Below are positions 1 to 8,336 of a DNA stretch of 64,000 nucleotides, in pieces. How positions within the stretch are numbered: the stretch's first letter is position 1; each line of letters starts with the position of its first letter. The notes under the pieces were generated by a model that was not told the DNA's origin, did no database searches, and saw only the letters and a program-made list of their open reading frames with translations. This DNA is from Tolypothrix tenuis PCC 7101 (GTDB lineage: Bacteria > Cyanobacteriota > Cyanobacteriia > Cyanobacteriales > Nostocaceae). The position numbers and the translations under genes were made by a program. The stretch spans positions 2,167,977-2,231,976 of the forward strand of contig NZ_AP018248.1 in assembly GCF_002368295.1 (NCBI RefSeq), written 5' to 3'.

Positions 1-1
1 G

Positions 2-466
2 ATGGTCATGCCAAAAGTGGATTTACCTGCTGAACTCAAAAAAGCTGAACAAGTTACAGCAATTTCCCATCCCCGTTGGGGACAAATATTTTTACCAACA
101 TATAGTAAATTCAAAACAATTTTATCAGCCGAAAATTGGCAGAGCGTTGAAGGCGCTGAGAAATTAATTCGCTCTTATTTGGAAGATAAGAGTATCAATG
201 CTTTTATCTGGCATCGATTAGCTCAAGAGTATCCCACATCATTAGAAAAGGTATTACAAACTTTTCTACAACGTCCAGATTTTAGTCTAGCAAATGACTT
301 GGATTCACTTCTACAAGAATTCGGTAAACCTCTAGAGCCAGATTTACCAGAAATTGCTAGTGTTCCTGTACATCTGCATAACTTATTTCAAGCAGCCATA
401 GCAGAAGTGCAAAAATCTAAGCCTCAAAGTAAAGGTCAAAAAAAATCAGCAAAGGGTTTCAAATAA
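2..466 (+). CDS. Hypothetical protein, probably the C-terminal part of a longer protein
   Basis: An open frame enters from the left edge and ends with TAA at 464-466, giving at least 154 residues. Two ATG codons lie in the first ten bases, but the true start may be outside the window. The protein is soluble and mixed alpha-like, with no signal peptide, membrane segment or cysteine motif. It ends in a Lys/Ser-rich tail (KSKPQSKGQKKSAKGFK). I do not recognise the family. Its reality is supported by length and by codon use like that of its neighbours. The function is unknown. Confidence 0.55.
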   Translation: MVMPKVDLPAELKKAEQVTAISHPRWGQIFLPTYSKFKTILSAENWQSVEGAEKLIRSYLEDKSINAFIWHRLAQEYPTSLEKVLQTFLQRPDFSLANDLDSLLQEFGKPLEPDLPEIASVPVHLHNLFQAAIAEVQKSKPQSKGQKKSAKGFK

Positions 467-758
467 TGTGAAATCTGCTTTGATTGCTGAAATTACTTGT
501 GTAACTAGGGACAGAGAATAGGAAAGAATAAAGGGCTACCTAACTCTGCAACCATTCAATATCATGCCTATCTCAGGAGTAAATTCCTGAGTACAAAAAT
601 CATTTGACCTTTAACTGAGCCATATTCCAGTCCATACAGTTTCTTAAACCTGCGTACATTATTAAGAAATTTAAGTATATTTTTTCCCAATTCGGAAAAC
701 CAGTAGTATCATTTGAAGCATCTATTGTCAAGAAATCCTTATCTGGCTGCATCAGAAT

Positions 759-1355
759 ATGACAAATTCCAACCAAATTCTATCTAGCGAAGGCATTCTC
801 AAGACTAATTCTACTAGCACGAGCGTAGTTAATATTCGTTCAGCACCCGTAATTAAAGAAGGTAACGTCATTCGCCAAGGTAAATCAGGCGATCGCGTCA
901 AAATTCTAGACAAACAAAAGCCCTCGGGGGATACTCGTACTTGGTACAAAGTGCAATTTGGTAAACAAGCAAACGAAGTCGGCTGGGTGCGTGAAGATGT
1001 GATCTCAGTCGTTGCTCCTACCAAGCCTGCGCCTGATAAAAATCCTTCAGAAGCAGATACGCTAGTCTATTTTGTGACTGACACTAAAACTGTGAGAGTT
1101 CACGGTAAAGGTCAAGCATATATAAATGTGTACGACAACAAGAGCGAAACTACAAATAGCGCTCCAGCAGCAAAGTTACCTAAAACCGAAACTAATAGTC
1201 TTTGGACAACCTACATCGCATCTAAGGATGGATATACTTATCAAGTCCGCTTTATTCCTGGTGCTGACACGGAACTGACAATTATTCAGAACAATAAAGT
1301 TGTTTTACAACAAAAAGGTTTTCGTGCGGATGGTATTGAATACCGACCAAAATAA
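759..1355 (+). CDS. SH3-domain (type 3) protein
   Basis: The protein has 198 residues. Residues about 20-90 look like a bacterial SH3 domain: a VNIRSAPVI segment, a GDRVKIL turn, then WYKVQFG and GWVREDVI strands. Such domains usually bind peptidoglycan stem peptides or other proteins. The C-terminal half (about 100-198) is unassigned and carries a Pro/Lys-rich linker near residue 90. No signal peptide is visible, so it is either cytoplasmic or has an unrecognised export route. The ATG at 759 is the first in frame. The stop is followed 18 bases later by a perfect repeat palindrome (1374-1397). The downstream gene is convergent. Confidence 0.7.
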   Translation: MTNSNQILSSEGILKTNSTSTSVVNIRSAPVIKEGNVIRQGKSGDRVKILDKQKPSGDTRTWYKVQFGKQANEVGWVREDVISVVAPTKPAPDKNPSEADTLVYFVTDTKTVRVHGKGQAYINVYDNKSETTNSAPAAKLPKTETNSLWTTYIASKDGYTYQVRFIPGADTELTIIQNNKVVLQQKGFRADGIEYRPK

Positions 1356-1373
1356 TTAAAAGTCAAAAGTTGT

Positions 1374-1397
1374 AGAGACGCGATTAATCGCGTCTCT
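1374..1397. repeat. Palindromic dispersed repeat, AGACGCGATTAATCGCGTCT family, copy 1
   Basis: This is a perfect 24-base palindrome whose core is AGACGCGATTAATCGCGTCT. The same 20-base core recurs at 6906-6925 and 56203-56222. All three copies lie just downstream of a stop codon (18, 78 and 12 bases between). It could form a hairpin in the transcript and act as a 3'-end stabiliser or terminator. There is no long T tract after this copy. Confidence 0.85.
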
Positions 1398-1406
1398 TAA
1401 GGTTGG

Positions 1407-1462
1407 GTTACGGCGAGTATAATGTAGAGTTTTGAGCCAGAAATGGCGCTATACGCCGTAAC
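1407..1462. repeat. Inverted repeat between convergent genes
   Basis: Arms GTTACGGCG (1407-1415) and CGCCGTAAC (1454-1462) pair perfectly over 9 bases around a 38-base loop. The arms and the following ACACACTACC resemble the abundant cyanobacterial intergenic repeats seen at 10785 and 60400 in this window. It sits between the convergent SH3 and DUF3370 genes. Confidence 0.6.
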
Positions 1463-1487
1463 ACACTACCTAAAATGATGAAGTAGC

Positions 1488-2879
1488 TTATTGTCCCTTT
1501 GTCTGAGTTGCAACGGTTAATACTTGCGGTGGGGAAGCATCTGGTGGATAGATCAAGTCTACTTGTACTAATCTGCGATCGCCTGCTGGCATATTTAATA
1601 AAGTTAAGGGTTCTCCAGCCTGGCCTCTAGTTTGCATTAAGTGGACAAACTTGGTTTGTGGCTTACCTTGATCGTCGTTGTAACGGATTCGTACTGTCCC
1701 ACGGAAAAATACTTGATTGGCTGGTCTGTTGAAAAAGCGTAGTCCTGGTTTGACTAATTGGTCTTCTTTGAGTGGTGTTTGGACTGATACAGTTACAGTC
1801 TGCGGAGTTTGAGTATTGTTATACAACGGCAATTTGAGACTATATTGAATGCCGTAATTACCGTGAGCGCGGTATGCGGTGTCAGGATAGCGTACCAACA
1901 ACTTAGCACTTTGAATTTGATTGGTTCCCAAAGTACCACCATGCACAGTACTCAAAGCGTAGGAAAGGGCTTGACCCGGTTGAGGAATCGTTAAATATTT
2001 AGCTTTAGGCTCATCCACTAATAAGGCGCGCCACAGAGAACCACTAGCTACTCCTGCTACACGTCCGTAAATTCTCGGTTTACCAGTCTCTTCTAAAGGT
2101 GTGGGAGTTTTATCTCTGGGGCCAGCTACATCACTATTATTGAGTAAATTTTGCCACTCATCTAAATTTGGGGCACGTTCGCTACCATCAGGATTTGTTT
2201 GTGCAAACATGGCGAGGCTAGCTGCGTAGACTGTGCCATTACTGCGTAGCCGCATTAATGTCGAGCGACCATTTAAAGGTGGGGTAAGTCCTTTCACAGG
2301 AATTGGCAGATTTAATAACATCTGACTTCCTTTTGGGGGAATCACAATTTGAGCAGGAAAGATTTCTTGTCGTCGTCCTCGTAGGACATCGCTAGTAACG
2401 CGATCGCCCGGGCCAGCGTAAACTGTACCTAAAGTATTTTCACTGAATGATGGTAACGAAATAAAAGGTGCATCTGGCTGACTTAAATAAGTTGCTCCTT
2501 GCAAGACATTAATAGTTACTGGAGTTGTACCAGGATTATGCAAGATAATTCCTAAATATAGCGAGCGTAAATTTTCTGGCGGTTCAGCTCTAGCTATATG
2601 GTGAGCAAAAATATCAAATCTTCCTTGAAAGGGAAAATTTAGATGAGCTGTTGGTACTTTTTTGCCATCTGGGGGAAAAGTAGAGAGTAAAATCCCTTCC
2701 TTTAAGACTAATTCTGGACTATTGCTATTAAATACTGGAACTGTATCGAGATTACCTGGTAAGGGACGAACAACTTGCGGTTGTACTACTTCTTCTGGTG
2801 GTGGTGTAGGCGAAATTGATTGAGCAAGTGTCAAACTTAGTAACAATGGCAACATAAATTTAACTATTTTTTCCTCCAT
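1488..2879 (-). CDS. DUF3370 domain protein, exported
   Basis: The protein has 463 residues. A short hydrophobic N-terminus (KFMLPLLLSLTLAQS) looks like a signal peptide. It is followed by a Pro-rich stretch and a long beta-rich region that fits the cyanobacterial DUF3370 family. Diagnostic stretches include LYLGIILHNPGTTPVTINVL and, near the C-terminus, TRGQAGEPLTLLNMPAGDRR. Members are known only as predicted periplasmic or outer-membrane proteins with no assigned activity. ATG at 2877-2879 is used. An in-frame ATG at codon 9 (MLPLL) would give a more classical signal peptide. The upstream gene on the same strand ends 16 bases away, so the two are probably co-transcribed. Confidence 0.75.
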   Translation of the reverse strand: MEEKIVKFMLPLLLSLTLAQSISPTPPPEEVVQPQVVRPLPGNLDTVPVFNSNSPELVLKEGILLSTFPPDGKKVPTAHLNFPFQGRFDIFAHHIARAEPPENLRSLYLGIILHNPGTTPVTINVLQGATYLSQPDAPFISLPSFSENTLGTVYAGPGDRVTSDVLRGRRQEIFPAQIVIPPKGSQMLLNLPIPVKGLTPPLNGRSTLMRLRSNGTVYAASLAMFAQTNPDGSERAPNLDEWQNLLNNSDVAGPRDKTPTPLEETGKPRIYGRVAGVASGSLWRALLVDEPKAKYLTIPQPGQALSYALSTVHGGTLGTNQIQSAKLLVRYPDTAYRAHGNYGIQYSLKLPLYNNTQTPQTVTVSVQTPLKEDQLVKPGLRFFNRPANQVFFRGTVRIRYNDDQGKPQTKFVHLMQTRGQAGEPLTLLNMPAGDRRLVQVDLIYPPDASPPQVLTVATQTKGQ

Positions 2880-2895
2880 AAAGACGCGGGCAAAT

Positions 2896-3408
2896 TTATG
2901 AAAGTGCCAGTTTGTTAATAATTAATACGAAATCTGCAACAATGTTTACCAAATTTTCGTGATTTAAAACTGGAACATGGACAAAAATACAATTTGCCTG
3001 CATTTGGGATTGGTGTAAATGATCCAATACTGAATAATAAAGACCTTCGCAGACAAATTTACCGCAGTCGTGACTAATCTCAATTCCCCTGGCTCCAGAA
3101 ACTAATTGTTCTATATCCACAGCTGTTTGCAAAACACTTTCTGCACTAGTTGCACAAACTTCTACAGTTAATTGCATCCGACTAGCAGCCATTCCACAAC
3201 AGATAATACAATCCGGTTGGAGTTCATTGATTTTTTGAATTACAACATTACTAGCAAGCTGCACATCTACAGGTAAATGACGTAAATAAGTCAAATGATG
3301 AGGTAGTGTTTCTAGTTTGGTGACTTCTAGTAATAAATCATCCGAGGAATTTGACTGTTGATCTTCGAGCCAAGTGTCAAAAGAAGTTAATAGAAATCTT
3401 TTCTTCAT
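2896..3408 (-). CDS. Peptidase C15 (pyroglutamyl-peptidase I)-like protein
   Basis: The protein has 170 residues, shorter than the usual 200-215 for Pcp. The family layout is visible: an N-terminal LLTSFDTW segment (cf. TGFEPF), Glu83 in LTVEVCA, Cys120 in GKFVCEGLYY and His144 in FVHVP. These fit the Glu-Cys-His triad that removes N-terminal pyroglutamate. The Asn-Pro-Ser motif after the first strand is changed (SNSSDD), so substrate choice may differ. No signal peptide is seen, so it is probably cytoplasmic. It lies upstream of the DUF3370 gene and is divergent from hisH, with 58 bases between the two starts. Confidence 0.7.
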   Translation of the reverse strand: MKKRFLLTSFDTWLEDQQSNSSDDLLLEVTKLETLPHHLTYLRHLPVDVQLASNVVIQKINELQPDCIICCGMAASRMQLTVEVCATSAESVLQTAVDIEQLVSGARGIEISHDCGKFVCEGLYYSVLDHLHQSQMQANCIFVHVPVLNHENLVNIVADFVLIINKLALS

Positions 3409-3466
3409 AAGAAATATTATTTAAAATAGAATTACTCTCCATAATAAATTTACAAGGAGCAGGTCA

Positions 3467-4102
3467 ATGCCAGTGATTGCGGTCGTAGATTATGATATGG
3501 GAAATTTACATTCAGTTTGCAAAGGCTTGGAAAAAGCTGGAGCAACTCCTAAAATCACTCATTCTTTTAAGGAATTAGAACAAGCAGATGCAGTAGTTTT
3601 GCCAGGAGTTGGAGCATTTGATCCAGCTATGCAACACCTGCGTGGGCGTGGTTTAGAACAACCTATTAAGGATACGATCGCATCAGGTAAACCTTTTTTG
3701 GGTATCTGTTTGGGATTGCAAATTCTGTTTGAATCGAGTGCCGAAGGTACACAACGAGGATTAGGAATTGTTAAAGGAACAGTTAAAAGGTTTCGTCCAG
3801 AACCAGAAATTACAATTCCTCACATGGGTTGGAATCAGCTGGAAATAACTCAGCCAAAAAGTATTATGTGGGAGCATTTGCCTGCGAATCCTTGGGTTTA
3901 TTTTGTTCATTCTTACTATGTTGAACCAACAGACCCACAAATTAGCGCGGCAAATGTTACCCACGGGAAGCAAACAGTTACAGCTGCGATCGCTCGTGAT
4001 AATCTGATGGCGGTGCAATTTCACCCAGAAAAATCATCTAATATTGGATTGCAAATCTTATCTAATTTTGTTGCTCAAGTCCGCGAACAAGTAGCAGCAT
4101 AA
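3467..4102 (+). CDS. hisH: Imidazole glycerol phosphate synthase, glutaminase subunit HisH
   Basis: This 211-residue class I glutamine amidotransferase releases ammonia from glutamine and passes it to HisF in histidine synthesis. The nucleophile elbow GICLGLQ carries Cys81. The QFHPEKS motif carries His186 and Glu188, completing the triad. The N-terminus VVDYDMGNLHSV and oxyanion segment PGVGAF are typical of HisH. ATG at 3467 follows an AAGGAGC ribosome site. hisF is not in the window, and the gene is not in a his operon here, which is normal for cyanobacteria. Confidence 0.95.
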   Translation: MPVIAVVDYDMGNLHSVCKGLEKAGATPKITHSFKELEQADAVVLPGVGAFDPAMQHLRGRGLEQPIKDTIASGKPFLGICLGLQILFESSAEGTQRGLGIVKGTVKRFRPEPEITIPHMGWNQLEITQPKSIMWEHLPANPWVYFVHSYYVEPTDPQISAANVTHGKQTVTAAIARDNLMAVQFHPEKSSNIGLQILSNFVAQVREQVAA

Positions 4103-4206
4103 TACAATTTAGTTGTCTGTCAGTTGTTATTTGTTCTTTGTCATTTGTCTTTGTGCAATGACCAATGATCGATGAACAATGACTAATGGCTCATAACTAA
4201 TGACTA
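4103..4206. repeat. Short tandemly repeated repeats between hisH and rsmD
   Basis: Degenerate 7-10 base units (TTTGTC, CAATGAC, ACTAATGG) fill almost the whole spacer. This is the STRR type common in Nostocales. The last unit abuts and partly forms the rsmD start. Confidence 0.65.
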
Positions 4207-4752
4207 ATGGCTCTGAGAATTTACGGAAATCGTCAGTTAAAAACCTTGCCTGGTAAAGATACCAGACCCACCAGTGCGCGGGTACGAGAGGCTGTCTTTA
4301 ATATTTGGCAGGAAAGAATATTTGGGTGTCGTTGGCTAGATTTGTGTGCTGGTAGCGGTTCAATGGGCGCAGAGGCTTTGTGTAGAGGAGCCAGCTTAGT
4401 AGTCGGTATTGAACAATCGAGCCGCGCCTGTAACATCATTCAACAGAATTGGCAGCGAGTAGCGAGTGCTGACCAAGAATGGAAATTGTTACGGGGAAAT
4501 GTACTCCAGCAGTTAAAAACCTTAACAGACAAAAAATTTGACAGAATTTATTTTGATCCGCCCTATGCTAGCGGATTATATCAACCAGTTTTAGAAGCGA
4601 TCGCAAACTACCAGCTTTTAGATCCTGAAGGCGAAATTGCGGCTGAACATAGTGCCCAAGATTGGACTCCCCCAATCATTCCTAATTGGGAAATTTGCCG
4701 CCAGAAAGTGTATGGAAATACTGCTTTGACGTTTTATAGGATGATCGAGTGA
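4207..4752 (+). CDS. rsmD: 16S rRNA (guanine(966)-N(2))-methyltransferase RsmD
   Basis: This 181-residue SAM-dependent methyltransferase is expected to modify G966 of 16S rRNA in the 30S subunit. The SAM-binding motif DLCAGSGSMG is at residues 45-54 and the catalytic DPPY at 117-120, both standard for RsmD. The N-terminal RIYGNRQLKTLPG and TSARVREAVFNIW segments are also family signatures. The start follows a stretch of short tandem repeats (TGACTAATGG), so no clear ribosome site is seen, but the ATG matches the family N-terminus. It lies 104 bases after hisH on the same strand. Confidence 0.93.
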   Translation: MALRIYGNRQLKTLPGKDTRPTSARVREAVFNIWQERIFGCRWLDLCAGSGSMGAEALCRGASLVVGIEQSSRACNIIQQNWQRVASADQEWKLLRGNVLQQLKTLTDKKFDRIYFDPPYASGLYQPVLEAIANYQLLDPEGEIAAEHSAQDWTPPIIPNWEICRQKVYGNTALTFYRMIE

Positions 4753-4851
4753 GTCAGGGGAAGGGGAGAAGGGGGAAGGGACAAGGGGGAAAATGAGAAA
4801 TTCCCATTACCAATTACCAATCCCCAGTCCCCAATCCCCAGTCCCTAATCC
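4751..4851. repeat. Short tandem repeats between rsmD and petG
   Basis: The spacer is made of G-rich heptamers (GGGGAAG, GGGGGAA) and then C-rich heptamers (CCAATCC, CCCAGTC, CCTAATC). It separates the convergent rsmD and petG. Similar arrays occur at 21440-21545, 29090-29160 and 32300-32395. Confidence 0.7.
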
Positions 4852-4965
4852 CTAACCTCCCAGTTCAGTGGGGCGCTTGTATTGCTTATAAGCAGCGTAA
4901 AACAGACCAGAAAGGGTAACTACAATTAGACCAAGGACGATACCTGAGAGCAGGGGTTCAACCAC
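4852..4965 (-). CDS. petG: Cytochrome b6f complex subunit PetG (subunit V)
   Basis: A 37-residue single-span thylakoid protein starts with GTG at 4963-4965 and ends with TAG at 4852-4854. It begins VVEPLLSGIVLGLIVV and ends YKRPTELGG, a near-invariant PetG sequence. PetG is a small subunit needed for assembly or stability of the cytochrome b6f complex between the photosystems. A strong ribosome site (AGAGGAG, 9 bases upstream) supports the GTG start. It is divergent from the cytochrome c gene at 5177, sharing a 211-base promoter region. It is too short for many gene finders. Confidence 0.95.
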   Translation of the reverse strand: MVEPLLSGIVLGLIVVTLSGLFYAAYKQYKRPTELGG

Positions 4966-5176
4966 TGTAAATCTCCTCTTTGCAATTATTAAACATTTGT
5001 TTCCTGTTTTTGATTTTACCAAATTCGGGATGAATGCCGCTCTCTACAGCATTTTTGGAGAATGAATCATCAAAGTAAAACTGCCATCCATGCTTGCAGT
5101 GAGCATCAAGAACTTTTAAGCTATGTGTAGGAAATGAAAAATTCTTAGCACACCTACAACTTTCACAACAAACCTT

Positions 5177-5551
5177 TTGGATAACCAGATTACCAAACCT
5201 GAAAATTTAATTCAGCGGATCGCTTTGCTGGCTCTTGCCGTAATGCTAGCTATCACTTTGGGCATTTTTGGTGTTCAGATGGTGCAAGCTTCCGATCCTT
5301 ATGTGAAAAATGTTCTATCCTTAACTGGAGATCCAGTTCAAGGTAACGCTATTTTTCAAATCAATTGTGCTGGTTGTCATGGCTGGCAAGCCGATGGGCG
5401 AGTAGGCCCCAGCTTGCAAGGTGTATCCAAGCATAAATCGCGTTATGGACTGATTCGCCAAGTGATTAGTGGTGAAACACCACCGATGCCAAAGTTTCAG
5501 CCTAGTGCCCAAGAAATGGCAGACCTATTGAGCTATTTAGAGTCTTTATAG
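5177..5551 (+). CDS. cytM: Cytochrome cM-like membrane-anchored c-type cytochrome
   Basis: The protein has 124 residues, with a charged N-terminus, one hydrophobic segment (about 15-36), and a class I cytochrome c domain. The haem site is CAGCH (Cys64, Cys67, His68), and the likely sixth ligand is Met104 in TPPMPKF. Length, the uncleaved-looking anchor and the sequence around the haem suggest cytochrome cM rather than the soluble c6. It would carry electrons at the membrane, possibly in respiration or stress. TTG at 5177 is the only canonical start between the upstream stop (5135) and the hydrophobic segment. The symbol is by resemblance only. Confidence 0.75.
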   Translation: MDNQITKPENLIQRIALLALAVMLAITLGIFGVQMVQASDPYVKNVLSLTGDPVQGNAIFQINCAGCHGWQADGRVGPSLQGVSKHKSRYGLIRQVISGETPPMPKFQPSAQEMADLLSYLESL

Positions 5552-6089
5552 CCCAATCTTGGGAAATTATTGCTTGGTATGAACTATATTAAGGCTAAAA
5601 GGCGATCGCTCTCACCATATATTAAAGACTGGCGATTTTAGCTTAAAAATTTTTAACTGAATAAAGTCAAAAACTTTGTATAGCAAAGATTGTAGTAGGT
5701 GGAAATGCTTGCTGGATTTACGCTATCTATTTAGATGTGTTTTACCTTAGTTAAGGCACAAAGTTGCTGACTATATTGCACTTGTGCTTGCCTCATGACC
5801 TTGGTATTATCTTCGCCTAAACTTCATAATAGGCTGCATATTTTTGAAATTAGAATTGTATTGGGTATAACAGAGGGGCAACTGATAGCCCGTTTTGGGT
5901 TTGAGATTAACAATCTTTATCAAAAGGTTGTTCCAAACTTAGAAAACATGACTATCTAAGCCGATTTAGTATAAAGGATGACTAGTAAATTGCCTGTAGC
6001 ATGATTTATGTAAGGGCTGGTTGAATAGTATGTACAACCAAAGAGTGTAAAATTCTACAAAACATATATTTTGATATATATAAAAGCTA
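5552..6089. other. Intergenic region upstream of the parvulin gene
   Basis: These 538 bases hold no convincing gene. A weak inverted repeat (GCTAAAA / TTTTAGC, about 5593-5642) with a HIP1 site lies soon after the cytochrome gene and might end its transcript. A 54-codon open frame at 5795-5959 has no family features and was not called. The last 100 bases are AT-rich (TATATTTTGATATATATAA) and probably contain the promoter of the next gene. Confidence 0.5.
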
Positions 6090-6827
6090 ATGACTGAAGT
6101 ATTAAGAATTGGTAACCGTACAATCACGAATGACGAACTAATTCCCTTACTGGCAGGCTATCAAATGCTGCCACAGTTGCGACGGGAGTTAATTATCGAT
6201 GATGCGATCGCATCCATAGATTGTACTCCGGAAGAAATCGCGGCTGCTCAACAACAGTTTTTCGCTGAAAGACAGTTAACATCTGAAGCTGATGTTAAAG
6301 CATGGATGGAATATCAAGGATTGAGTCCAAAGCAACTAGCAGATTTGACGGTGCGGAAGCTGAAAGTAGAAAAATTTAAGCAAGAAACTTGGGGTAAAAA
6401 GCTGGAAGCTTATTTTTTCCAGTCGAAAGCAAAACTGGATAAAGTAATTTATTCTCTGCTACGCACCCAAGATATGGGAATCGCTCAAGAACTATATTTC
6501 CGCATTCAAGCTAAAGAGCAATCCTTTGCAGATGTAGCGCGAGAATATTCTAAAGGCCCAGAGGCGCAAACAGGCGGGTTAGTTGGGCCAATTGAACTTA
6601 ACCAACTCCATCCAGCAATGGCGCAATTACTGGCTAATAATCAACCAGGGCAAGTTTTACCCCCGACTCGCATCGCTGAATGGTTTGTGATTGTGCAGCT
6701 AGAGAAATTTATTCCTGCACAATTAGATGAACCAATGAAAGCACGGCTACTCAATGAACTGTTTGAAGGTTGGATACAAGAACAGCAAAAACAAATGATG
6801 ACTCCTGCTGTTTCTCTTAGTAGCTAG
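6090..6827 (+). CDS. Parvulin-type peptidyl-prolyl isomerase (PpiC/SurA-like)
   Basis: The protein has 245 residues with no signal peptide. An N-terminal helical chaperone-like part (1-110) is followed by a rotamase domain (about 115-210) containing FADVAREYSKGPEAQTGGLVGPIELNQL, split here only for length by its Gly-Gly core, and then GQVLPPTRIAEWFVIVQL. Parvulins catalyse cis-trans isomerisation before proline. In cyanobacteria similar stand-alone proteins often accompany ABC exporters with HlyD partners, but none is adjacent here. Its REC-HlyD counterpart lies 17 kb away. It appears to be a single-gene unit, followed by a repeat palindrome at 6906. Confidence 0.8.
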   Translation: MTEVLRIGNRTITNDELIPLLAGYQMLPQLRRELIIDDAIASIDCTPEEIAAAQQQFFAERQLTSEADVKAWMEYQGLSPKQLADLTVRKLKVEKFKQETWGKKLEAYFFQSKAKLDKVIYSLLRTQDMGIAQELYFRIQAKEQSFADVAREYSKGPEAQTGGLVGPIELNQLHPAMAQLLANNQPGQVLPPTRIAEWFVIVQLEKFIPAQLDEPMKARLLNELFEGWIQEQQKQMMTPAVSLSS

Positions 6828-7498
6828 AGAAGCAGTCCCAATGAAACAAGTTTCACCACCAAGGATGAAAGTCGAGGCGGGGATTTTTACTCAGCACTCT
6901 TGTACAGACGCGATTAATCGCGTCTTTGCAAATCAATTCATATTGCTCTATTGATTTACAAAACTTTAGAAAAAGTAATACTTTTCTACATATCTAGCTA
7001 ACGCCTCTGTATAAGGACATTACAGAGGCTTATTCCTTTGCTAAAACGAAAATAAATGAGCTTAAACGGAATATTACGGGGAATACTTATTTGATTTTTC
7101 AACAAGATTACGAGAAAATACCGCTAAGAGTAGACAATAATACATCAGCATCTACTAGTACGTGTTCATCTAAATTAGTCCTGATTGCAATCCAGCTTAA
7201 TAACCAACAAAAAAGTAAGCATTGATTATTCGATTCATTGTCTCAGACTTCAAGTAATTGCCAAATTTGAGTCGCTTTACGTCTAAACCTAAATCTTGGT
7301 CAATAAGTAGCACTTAATAGGATTGTTTTAACATTTATTGAGGATAAAACAGTCTTATTGACATGATGCTATTGTCTCCACAGCATCTACAAAAAGGTCA
7401 TTTTACTAATAATTCTTCCTCAAAGTAGCGGAAGAACTAGGGCTTTATTTTGAAATTTCGCACCTCCCATCATCTAGCAGTTAGAAAAGAGATGTCAG
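6828..7498. other. Gene-free region between parvulin and methyltransferase genes
   Basis: Apart from the palindrome at 6906-6925 I see no gene, RNA or clear repeat in these 671 bases. The region is AT-rich. The part next to 7499 presumably holds the methyltransferase promoter. Confidence 0.5.
6906..6925. repeat. Palindromic dispersed repeat, copy 2
   Basis: Perfect 20-base palindrome AGACGCGATTAATCGCGTCT, 78 bases after the parvulin stop codon. It is the same core as at 1374 and 56203. A short T run follows (TTTG). Confidence 0.85.
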
Positions 7499-8116
7499 AT
7501 GTTAAAACTAAATCTTGGTAGCGGTTCTCATACTCCCAGTGGTTGGCTAAATGTAGACTATGCTATGGGGGCTTGGATAACAAAGATACCTGTTGTTTCC
7601 CATATCAATAAGAACTTTAAAATCCTCAATCTTGATTGGCCAGATAACATTTTTCTCTACGACTTGCGAAAGAAATTTCCTTGGTCAGATAATTCAGTAG
7701 ATATAGTTTACAGTTCTCATACTCTAGAGCATCTATCCAAAACTGAAGGGCAAAATTTTTTAAGTGAGTGCTATAGAGTTTTAAAACCTCATGGTATTAT
7801 TCGCATTATCGTGCCAGATTTGAAGGCAATTATCAACAAATACTTGCAAGGTCAAATCGCAGCCGACCAATTACTTGATACACTTTATGTAAGCTATGAA
7901 TCTCCTGAAGATAATATTCTGAAAAAGAAACTAGCGCCATTTATTCGCTTTCCGCATAAGTGTATGTATGACACTCCCACTTTATTAAAAGTCATGTCTG
8001 AGATTGGCTTTCAAGCGACTAGCAAACAAGCTTTTGAAAGCGAAATTAACGATTTATCACAGATAGAAGACTACAGTCGAACTATTGAAGCTGTGATTGT
8101 GGAAGGTAAAAAGTAA
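7499..8116 (+). CDS. Class I SAM-dependent methyltransferase
   Basis: The protein has 205 residues. Motif I is LNLGSGSHTPSGWLNVD near the N-terminus. Later segments FPWSDNSVDIVYSSHTLEHL and ECYRVLKPHGIIRIIVPDL are typical of the methyltransferase-11 type often found with sugar or lipid biosynthesis genes. The substrate cannot be told from sequence. It starts with ATG at 7499 after AGAGATGTCAG and stands alone. A 10-base-stem hairpin (8233-8266) lies downstream. Confidence 0.8.
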   Translation: MLKLNLGSGSHTPSGWLNVDYAMGAWITKIPVVSHINKNFKILNLDWPDNIFLYDLRKKFPWSDNSVDIVYSSHTLEHLSKTEGQNFLSECYRVLKPHGIIRIIVPDLKAIINKYLQGQIAADQLLDTLYVSYESPEDNILKKKLAPFIRFPHKCMYDTPTLLKVMSEIGFQATSKQAFESEINDLSQIEDYSRTIEAVIVEGKK

Positions 8117-8232
8117 ACAGAGACATTTGATTGCGCGTGAGGATATTTAGTCAGTTGATGAGGATAAACCTAACTATGTTAATAGTCCTGATTTTGAGAG
8201 GAAATTAGGAGACATAGATTATTCTGATATGA

Positions 8233-8266
8233 AAAGGCGATCGCAGCAAATGTCTGGATCGCCTTT
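8233..8266 (+). terminator. Hairpin downstream of the methyltransferase gene
   Basis: AAAGGCGATC (8233-8242) pairs perfectly with GATCGCCTTT (8257-8266) around a 14-base loop, and a HIP1 site forms part of the stem. There is no strong T tract, so it may stabilise the 3' end or act as a weak terminator. Confidence 0.45.
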
Positions 8267-8336
8267 GGAGTTTCATGCTTTAGGAACTGCCTAAATTTTT
8301 ACCTCGTCGTTGATATTGCAACTTAGAATTTAAACT

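Noticed and set aside
5795..5959. 54-codon plus-strand frame
   Set aside because: No family feature, no ribosome site and atypical composition; probably chance.
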